In this document: piece by piece, positions 58,483-64,000 of the stretch
Numbering within the stretch: the first letter of the stretch is position 1
Layout of the letters: the number at the start of each line of letters is the position of its first letter
DNA from: Streptomyces marispadix
GTDB taxonomy: Bacteria > Actinomycetota > Actinomycetes > Streptomycetales > Streptomycetaceae
Length of the DNA stretch: 64,000 bases
Assembly (NCBI RefSeq): GCF_022524345.1
Contig: NZ_JAKWJU010000002.1
Location: 682,001 to 746,000, forward strand
Reading direction: 5' to 3'
The notes under the pieces: model-generated
Databases searched by the model: none
What the model was told of the DNA's origin: nothing
What the model saw: the letters and a program-made list of their open reading frames with translations, nothing else
Position numbers and translations under genes: made by a program

Positions 58483-59901
58483 TCAGAACTGGAGGGACTT
58501 GGTCTGGAGGTACTCCCCCAGACCGTGCGGACCCAGTTCCCTGCCGACGCCGGACTGCTTGTAACCACCGAACGGCGCAAGGGGGTTGAACCGTCCGCCG
58601 TTGATGTCGACCTGCCCCGTCTCCAGCCTGCGTGCGAAGGCGACGGCCTCCTCCTCGTCCTTCGCCCATACGGCACCGGCGAGCCCGTAGACGCTGTCGT
58701 TGGCGATGCGTACGGCGTCGTCGACGTCCTCGTACTTCAGGATCGACAGCACGGGCCCGAAGATCTCCTCCTGGGCGATGGTCATCTCCGGGGTCACGTC
58801 GCGGAAGACGGTGGGGCGCACATAGCAGCCGCCCTCGTAGCCCTCGGGTGCCTCCGGGCCGCCTGCCACGACCTCGGCGCCCTCCTCGACTCCCTTGGCG
58901 ATGAAGCCTGTTACGCGTGAGTGCTGCTTGGCGTTGACGACAGGGCCGAGGCGGGTCGACTCCTCCTTCGGGTCGCCGGGGAGGTACTTGCCCACGGCCT
59001 CGGCGGCGATCCTCACCGCCTCGTCGTACTCGCCGGAGTGGACGAGCATGCGGGTCCAGGCGCTGCATGTCTGGCCGGAGTTGGCCATGACGTTGGCGAC
59101 GCCCTTCTTGACCGCCTGCGTCAGATCGGCGCCCGGCAGGATCACGTTGGCGGACTTCCCGCCCAGTTCGAGCGCGACGCGCTTGACGGAGCCGCCCGCG
59201 GCGGCGCCGATCGAGCGGCCGACCGCGGTGGAGCCGGTGAACGACACCAGGTCGACGCCCTCATGAGCGGCGAGCGCCTGGCCCGCCACGGGGCCGAGGC
59301 CCGTCACGAGGTTGAACACGCCCGCGGGGAAGCCCGCTTCGTGTACGGCCTCGGCGAAGAGCTGGGCGACGAGCGGAGTGTCCTCGGCGGGCTTGAGCAC
59401 CATGGTGCACCCGGCGGCGAAGGCGGGTGCGCCCTTGGCGACGATCTGATGCAGCGGATAGTTCCAGGGCGTGATCGCGCCCACGACGCCCACCGGCTCA
59501 TGGAACACACGGGAGTTGCCGATCTGCTCCTCGAAGGGGTACTCGGCGGCGAGCTTCGCGTAGCTGCCGCAGACGGCGACCGGTACCGAGGCGTGCACCA
59601 TCTTGGAGAAGCCCAGCGGCGAGCCGAGTTCGGCGGTGACCGTCTCGGCGATCTCCTGGTGGCGGTCCTTGAGCACGTCGTGCAACCGGCCCAGCAGCGC
59701 GGCCCGTTCGGCGGGCGGGGTCGCCGCCCAGCTCGGCAGCGCGGCGCGTGCCGCACCTACCGCGGCGGACACGTCCTCCTCGCCGCCGGCCGGCACCGTG
59801 CCGACCAGATCGCCTGTCGCGGGGTCGATGTCCTCGATCTTCTCCGCGGCTTTCGCGGGGCGCCAAGCGCCGTCGATGTACAAACCGTCGTGTGCCTGCA
59901 T
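58483..59901 (-). CDS. Aldehyde dehydrogenase, NAD(P)+-dependent
   Basis: 472 aa from ATG 59901. Catalytic Cys in NSGQTCSAWTR, Glu in LELGGKSANVIL, cofactor loops TPWNYP and SFTGSTAVGRSIG. The start is leaderless (see 59907-59936): -10 TAGTTT ends 6 bases before ATG and there is no ribosome site. A 21-base perfect palindrome covers that promoter. Upstream of the alcohol dehydrogenase on the same strand, so a second alcohol/aldehyde module in this window, distinct from the ALDH at 21438. Confidence 0.93.
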   Translation of the reverse strand: MQAHDGLYIDGAWRPAKAAEKIEDIDPATGDLVGTVPAGGEEDVSAAVGAARAALPSWAATPPAERAALLGRLHDVLKDRHQEIAETVTAELGSPLGFSKMVHASVPVAVCGSYAKLAAEYPFEEQIGNSRVFHEPVGVVGAITPWNYPLHQIVAKGAPAFAAGCTMVLKPAEDTPLVAQLFAEAVHEAGFPAGVFNLVTGLGPVAGQALAAHEGVDLVSFTGSTAVGRSIGAAAGGSVKRVALELGGKSANVILPGADLTQAVKKGVANVMANSGQTCSAWTRMLVHSGEYDEAVRIAAEAVGKYLPGDPKEESTRLGPVVNAKQHSRVTGFIAKGVEEGAEVVAGGPEAPEGYEGGCYVRPTVFRDVTPEMTIAQEEIFGPVLSILKYEDVDDAVRIANDSVYGLAGAVWAKDEEEAVAFARRLETGQVDINGGRFNPLAPFGGYKQSGVGRELGPHGLGEYLQTKSLQF

Positions 59902-59906
59902 GGACC

Positions 59907-59936
59907 CAAACTAGCGCCGCTAGTTTGAGGTGTCAG
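59907..59936 (-). promoter_or_regulatory. 21-base palindrome over a leaderless promoter
   Basis: CAAACTAGCG (59907-59916) and CGCTAGTTTG (59918-59927) form a perfect 21-base palindrome around one C. On the minus strand CTGACA (59936-59931), a 17-base spacer and TAGTTT (59913-59908) give a promoter whose +1 is about the ATG at 59901. A repressor bound here would block transcription directly. The MFS gene on the same strand ends at 59920, inside the element. Confidence 0.7.
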
Positions 59937-61473
59937 TACGGCGTCGGGTGCCATGGGTCACGCGTGCCGACCGGGCGCCCCGGGCCACGCGTGCGACGCG
60001 AGCCACACGGCTCCTCACCACCCGGGCCCGAGTGCCTGGCGCATCGGTCTCCGTCGGCGTCTCTGTCTCCGTCGGATTCTGCGTCTCCGTCGGCGGCGTG
60101 CGCGGGCGTGCCTCGTCCGCGGGCCCCGCACGCGCGGCGGTGCCGGACGCGCCCAGCAGCAGCGCGCCCAACAGCACGAAGGGCGCTGCCGCTCCGGCGG
60201 CCCCCGCGAGCAGACCGGCGAAGGCGGGCGCGGCGACCTGCCCGAGCCGGTTGCCCGTCAGCCGCAGCGCCAGCGCCGTCGAGCGTGCGCTGCCGGGCGC
60301 CGCCTGTACGACGGTGCTCATCGTCAGCGGCTGGCCGACGCCGAGACAGAAGCCGAGCAGCACGAGTGCCGACGCCAGCGCCCACACCGGTACGGGCACG
60401 GCCAGCAGCACACACAGCGCGCCCGCCGTGAGGCAGCTCAGTACGAGCAACGGCTGTCTGCCCAGGCGTGCGCTCATCGCGGGCAGCGCCGCACGCGACA
60501 GCACGGACGCGGCGGCCCGAAGACTCAGCAGCAGGCCCACCACGCCCGGTGCGATGCCGCGTTCCTCACCGACGACCGGAAGGTAGGCGGTGAGCACGTC
60601 GGTCGTGGAGAGCACGGCGAGTGAGGCGAAGATGCCCGCGGGGACTCCGCGTGCGCGCAGTATCCGCGCGACCGGTACATGCGCGGAGGCGCCGGCGGAA
60701 GCACCCGCGGGCGGCTCGGCGGCGGACGGCGGGGACGCGGACGGCTCGGCGTCGGGCGACTCGAACGCGGACGGCTCGGGCCGCGCTTCCTCGACTCCCG
60801 GCCGCTCCCTGGGCGTTCGGCCTTCGATGCGCCAAAGCGTCGCGTACGAGCAGAGCGTCAGCGCGCCCGCCGCGAACAGGGCGACGGCGCTGCTGTGCTG
60901 GGCAGTCCCGTGCGGTCCGGACGGGTCGCCCGCACCGCCCACGACCCAGCCGGAGAGCAGGGGCCCGATGAGCTGGCCCATCGAGCCGCCGATGGTGAAG
61001 TAGCCGAAGTTGCGGTCGTGACGGTCGGGGCTGCTCTGCCGCGCCACCAGCGACTGCGCACCGATCATGAACACCAGATGGCCCAGCCCCAGCAGTGCGC
61101 TCCACACGGCGAGCAGTACGAGCGTCGGCGCCGTACCGGCAAGCGCACAGCCCGCCGCGATCAGCGCGGCACCGGCGGGCAGCAGCGGCCCGCAGCGCCG
61201 CCGGTCGGTGCGCCGCCCCAGCGGTACGGCGACTGCCAGCGGCAGCAGCGCGAAGACTGCACCGACTGCCCGCGGCCCGGCGCCCAGTTCGAGCGCGTGG
61301 TACGAGACGGCGGGCCTCGCCATGCTCACGGCGCCCTGTGCGAAGACGAACGAGGCGACCAGGCGCAGCAGCCAGCGGCGCGGAGGCGGCCAGGGCGAGA
61401 CCGGCTCGCGTACCGCGTCCCCCTCCGGTACCGCGTCCGGACCCGGCGCCCGGCCACGGTCCGCAGCGCTCAC
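59920..61473 (-). CDS. MFS transporter with a low-complexity C-terminal tail
   Basis: 517 aa from GTG 61473, overlapping the molybdoenzyme stop (GTGA). Twelve predicted segments with an Arg-rich loop (GRRTDRRRCG) and a long Pro/Ser/Ala/Glu-rich central loop. The last ~75 residues are Thr/Pro/Glu repeats followed by an Arg/Val/Ala run and end within the ALDH promoter. The family part resembles MFS_1 transporters of unknown substrate. Coupling to a molybdopterin oxidoreductase suggests it moves that enzyme's substrate or product, though this is uncertain. Confidence 0.85.
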   Translation of the reverse strand: MSAADRGRAPGPDAVPEGDAVREPVSPWPPPRRWLLRLVASFVFAQGAVSMARPAVSYHALELGAGPRAVGAVFALLPLAVAVPLGRRTDRRRCGPLLPAGAALIAAGCALAGTAPTLVLLAVWSALLGLGHLVFMIGAQSLVARQSSPDRHDRNFGYFTIGGSMGQLIGPLLSGWVVGGAGDPSGPHGTAQHSSAVALFAAGALTLCSYATLWRIEGRTPRERPGVEEARPEPSAFESPDAEPSASPPSAAEPPAGASAGASAHVPVARILRARGVPAGIFASLAVLSTTDVLTAYLPVVGEERGIAPGVVGLLLSLRAAASVLSRAALPAMSARLGRQPLLVLSCLTAGALCVLLAVPVPVWALASALVLLGFCLGVGQPLTMSTVVQAAPGSARSTALALRLTGNRLGQVAAPAFAGLLAGAAGAAAPFVLLGALLLGASGTAARAGPADEARPRTPPTETQNPTETETPTETDAPGTRARVVRSRVARVARVARGARSARVTHGTRRRTDTSN

Positions 61474-63947
61474 CCCGAACCCGTGCCCGTCGTTCGCACC
61501 GGCGGAACGGCTGTCCCGTTGGAGGGCGCAGCCTCGGAGGGCCCCGCACCGGGGGCACCCGCCGCCGGACCCGCGTCCGCCAGGTTCAGGTCAGACGGGC
61601 CCACGCCGACTTGCTCCACGTCGGACGGGTCCAGCGCCGCCACCCGTACCGGAAAGCCGTTGAGTACGGCGGTGCCGGAGAGCGGGTCGACGAGCGTGCC
61701 GTCCAGGAGCTGGTTGACGTTGACCCCGGGATCGTCTGCGGCGACCCTCATCCGCGTACCGGGACGGTCGTGGCCCCAGCCGTGCGGCAGGCTGACGACG
61801 CCGCTGCGCACCGCGTCGGTCACCTCCACCGGTGCGGTCAGCGCTCCCCCGTCGCCCGTGATCCGGGCGCTGTCGCCGTCCGCCAGGCCGAGCCTCGCGG
61901 CGTCGTGGGGGTGCATCTGGAGGGTGCAGCGGTTCGAACCGCCGCGCAGCGCGGGCACGTTGTGCATCCAGCTGTTGTTCGAACGCAGGTGGCGCCTTCC
62001 GACGAGCACCAGCTCGCCGTCCTCGGTGCGCCGCCGCAGCGCCGCCCGCAGCCGCGGCACGTCGGCACGTATCGGCTCGGGGCAGAGTTCGACCGTGCCG
62101 GAGCGGGTGCGCAGCAGCCCCGGCAGCCGGGGGCGCAGCGGGCCCAGGTCGATGCCGTGCGGGTGGGCGAGCAGCTTCTCCAGGCTGAGTTCACCGGGCC
62201 CGGCGCCGAATCCCTCTCCGTAGGGGCCGAGTCGCAGCATCATGTCCAGGCGCCGCTCGACTCCGTCCCTTCCGGTCAGCCGCTCCGCCAACTGCCCCGG
62301 GTCCTGGCCGTGTACGGGCGACCCGGGGTCGGCGACGGCCTTGCCGAGGGTGCGCGAGATGACGGCCTCGTCGACGGTGCCTGGCGGGGCGTCGGGCGTA
62401 CCTGCGAGGGCGAGCAGCAGCCGCGCCAGGATCTCCGCCTCCCCCGGCTCGTCCTCGCCGGGTTCCACGACGGCACGTGTGTAGCGGACCTGGTTGCGTA
62501 CGGGCAGCGCGTTGAAGGCGAAATCGAAGTGCGGGGTGCGGCTGGGCCTCGCGGGCGGCAGTACGACGTCGGCGTGCCGGGTGGTCTCGTTGAGATACGG
62601 ATCGACGCTGACCATGAACTCCAGGTCGGCCAGGGCCTTCTCCAGCCCCTCGCCGTCCGGTGCGGAGAGCACCGGGTTGCCCGCGAGTGTGATCAACGCC
62701 CTTACGCGGCCCTCGCCGGGGGTGGTGATCTCCTCCGCGAGCACCACGACGGGCAGCTCCGACTTGGCTTCGGGACGGCCGCTGACCCTGCTGCGCCAGC
62801 GGCCCAGCGCGAATCCCCTGCCGGGGGCGGCTGGTCGGCCCGGTTCTGGCGCGGGGCGGGGCGCCCGTGCGGTGGCCGACAGCGGGAACATGGAGCCGCC
62901 GGGCCGGTCGAGATTGCCGGTCAGTGCGCTGAGCACGTCGACGAGCCAGTTGGTGAGGGTGCCGAACTCGACGGTGGAGGAGCCGACCCTGCCGTAGACG
63001 GCGGCGCTGCGGGCGGTCGCCAGCTCGCGCGCCAGGGCACGTATCTCCGCGGCGGACACGTCGCAGGCGTCCTGCACCGCCTCGGGGCTGAACTCCCTTG
63101 CGAGGTCGCGTACTTCGTCGACGCCGGTCAGGTGCGGCCCGAGTTCGCCGGTGTCGGTGAGCCCCTCTTCGAAGAGCACGTGCACCATCGCCATCAGCAG
63201 CAGCGCGTCGCTGCCGGGCCGTACGGCCACGTGCCGGTCGGCGAGCCGGGCCGTACGGGTGCGCCGCGGATCGATCACGGTGAGGCGGCCTCCGCGGCGG
63301 CGCAGCCGCTTCAGCCTGCCGGGGAAGTCGGGGACGGTGGCGAGCGACCCGTTGGACTCGACGGGGTTCGCGCCGATGATCAGCAGGTGGTCCGTGCGGT
63401 CGACGTCGGGGACCGGGATGGCCTGCGGATCGCCGTAGAGCAGGCCGCAGGAGACGTGCTTGGGCATCTGGTCGAGGGTGCTGGCCGTGTAGAAGTTGCG
63501 TGTGCCCAGCGCGCCGAGAAGCTGCGGCGGGTAGAGGGCGCCGGCCATGGTGTGCACGTTCGGGTTGCCGAGGTAGACGGCGACGGCGTCGCGCTCGCCT
63601 GCCGCCAGCACGCCGCCGAGCCCGGCGGCGACCGCTGCGAACGCCTCGTCCCAGCCGGTCTCCTTGAGTTCGCCGTCGGCGTCGCGCACCAGCGGACGCG
63701 TCAACCGGTCGGGATCGGAGTCGAGTTGGCCGAAGGACGCGCCCTTGGGGCAGACGAATCCCTGGCTGAAGACATCGTCGCGGTCACCGCGTGCACGGGT
63801 GACGCGGCCTGCCTCGACTGTGATCTCCAGTCCGCAAGTCGCCTCGCACAGTGGGCAGATGCGCAGGCCGGTGCGGCTGTCCTCGTGGGGGTGGCTGCCG
63901 TTGGGGGTCGCTTCGGCGGACTCGTCCGATGTACCGGTCGCGGTCAT
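61470..63947 (-). CDS. Molybdopterin-dependent oxidoreductase (DMSO-reductase family)
   Basis: 825 aa from ATG 63947 with GAGGGAG upstream. Fe4S4 site CPLCEATC (Cys31, 34, 38) and Cys66 in GFVCPKG. Bis-MGD fold stretches: LLIIGANPVESNGSLATVPDF, LTVIDPRRTRTARLADRHVAVRPGSDALL and the C-terminal molydop-binding domain LQMHPHDAARLGLADGDSARITGDGG. Cys167 in PKHVSCGLLYGD is a candidate Mo ligand. No Tat signal, so cytoplasmic. It resembles FdhF/NasA-type enzymes; the substrate and electron partner are not in the window. Confidence 0.88.
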   Translation of the reverse strand: MTATGTSDESAEATPNGSHPHEDSRTGLRICPLCEATCGLEITVEAGRVTRARGDRDDVFSQGFVCPKGASFGQLDSDPDRLTRPLVRDADGELKETGWDEAFAAVAAGLGGVLAAGERDAVAVYLGNPNVHTMAGALYPPQLLGALGTRNFYTASTLDQMPKHVSCGLLYGDPQAIPVPDVDRTDHLLIIGANPVESNGSLATVPDFPGRLKRLRRRGGRLTVIDPRRTRTARLADRHVAVRPGSDALLLMAMVHVLFEEGLTDTGELGPHLTGVDEVRDLAREFSPEAVQDACDVSAAEIRALARELATARSAAVYGRVGSSTVEFGTLTNWLVDVLSALTGNLDRPGGSMFPLSATARAPRPAPEPGRPAAPGRGFALGRWRSRVSGRPEAKSELPVVVLAEEITTPGEGRVRALITLAGNPVLSAPDGEGLEKALADLEFMVSVDPYLNETTRHADVVLPPARPSRTPHFDFAFNALPVRNQVRYTRAVVEPGEDEPGEAEILARLLLALAGTPDAPPGTVDEAVISRTLGKAVADPGSPVHGQDPGQLAERLTGRDGVERRLDMMLRLGPYGEGFGAGPGELSLEKLLAHPHGIDLGPLRPRLPGLLRTRSGTVELCPEPIRADVPRLRAALRRRTEDGELVLVGRRHLRSNNSWMHNVPALRGGSNRCTLQMHPHDAARLGLADGDSARITGDGGALTAPVEVTDAVRSGVVSLPHGWGHDRPGTRMRVAADDPGVNVNQLLDGTLVDPLSGTAVLNGFPVRVAALDPSDVEQVGVGPSDLNLADAGPAAGAPGAGPSEAAPSNGTAVPPVRTTGTGSG

Positions 63948-64000
63948 GGGGCTCCCTCGGACCGTGCTGTTGTCACTCCGTGCCACGAACTGTAGGCCCT

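Noticed and set aside
61095..63995. A 966-residue open frame opposite the molybdopterin oxidoreductase.
   Set aside because: It mirrors the real gene in reverse and shows no recognisable protein; GC-rich antisense frames stay open by chance.
1..64000. Search for tRNA, rRNA, transposase, integrase and attachment-site features.
   Set aside because: None could be recognised by reading; no claim is made.

Overview
The window reads as chromosomal DNA from a high-GC actinomycete, most likely Streptomyces or a close relative. The evidence is the very GC-rich sequence with GC-loaded third positions, frequent GTG starts, many 4-base ATGA/GTGA gene junctions, several promoters whose -10 element sits 6-7 bases before the start codon (leaderless mRNAs), and actinomycete-typical families: GvpO, a DUF5753 regulator with a DUF397 partner, the PF04672 methyltransferase family, and many TetR/GntR/LacI/AraC regulators beside catabolic genes. 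I see no rRNA, tRNA, transposase, CRISPR array or prophage gene.

Layout. 1-1160: end of a gas-vesicle locus (gvpO, gvpA-like). 1321-5216: LacI regulator, divergent phytanoyl-CoA dioxygenase-like oxygenase and sugar-porter MFS. 5323-12196: sugar locus with ABC importer and PfkB kinase on the minus strand, DeoR regulator and GH4 phospho-glycosidase on the plus strand. 12426-17607: small conserved protein, 2-hydroxyacid dehydrogenase, divergent organic-anion MFS with IclR regulator, and a sulfotransferase. 17855-24391: a FAD monooxygenase split by a 1-base frameshift, a SnoaL-like protein, an AraC regulator, and divergent aldehyde dehydrogenase plus GMC oxidoreductase. 24502-28335: methyltransferase, ArsR-type regulator with MFS exporter, and an Scr1-like HTH/DUF397 pair. 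28415-35359: a catabolic locus (amidohydrolase-like DUF6282, GalB-like PIG-L protein, RraA-like aldolase, NMT1-type ABC importer, GntR/FCD regulator, DUF1932 dehydrogenase). 35600-40563: flavin dehydrogenase, Nudix hydrolase, DUF202 membrane proteins, gluconokinase, metallo-hydrolase. 40983-53401: scattered acyl-CoA metabolism genes (APH-like kinase, acyl-CoA dehydrogenase, quinone oxidoreductase, acyl-CoA ligase, SDR, MaoC) with two TetR regulators, interrupted by small genes including a putative RHIM-like amyloid effector. 53605-63947: TetR, TSUP permease, secreted protein, LysR, Zn alcohol dehydrogenase, aldehyde dehydrogenase, MFS and a molybdopterin oxidoreductase.

How the genes work together. 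Most of the window is a row of small self-regulated catabolic modules, each with a local regulator, a transporter and two or three oxidoreductases. Several regulators can be paired with visible inverted repeats: LacI 2434-2457, DeoR 9978-10005, IclR 13862-13878, ArsR 25195-25218, GntR 33625-33640 and 34487-34498, and TetR 52222-52237 with 53449-53464. These pairings are inferences from position and symmetry.

The two most unusual items are the short protein at 44906-45340, whose C-terminus resembles the bacterial RHIM-like amyloid signalling motif (BASS3 type), and the 28415-34522 catabolic operon, which joins a GalB-like hydratase and an RraA-like aldolase to an uncharacterised amidohydrolase-like enzyme under a GntR protein with two near-identical operators.
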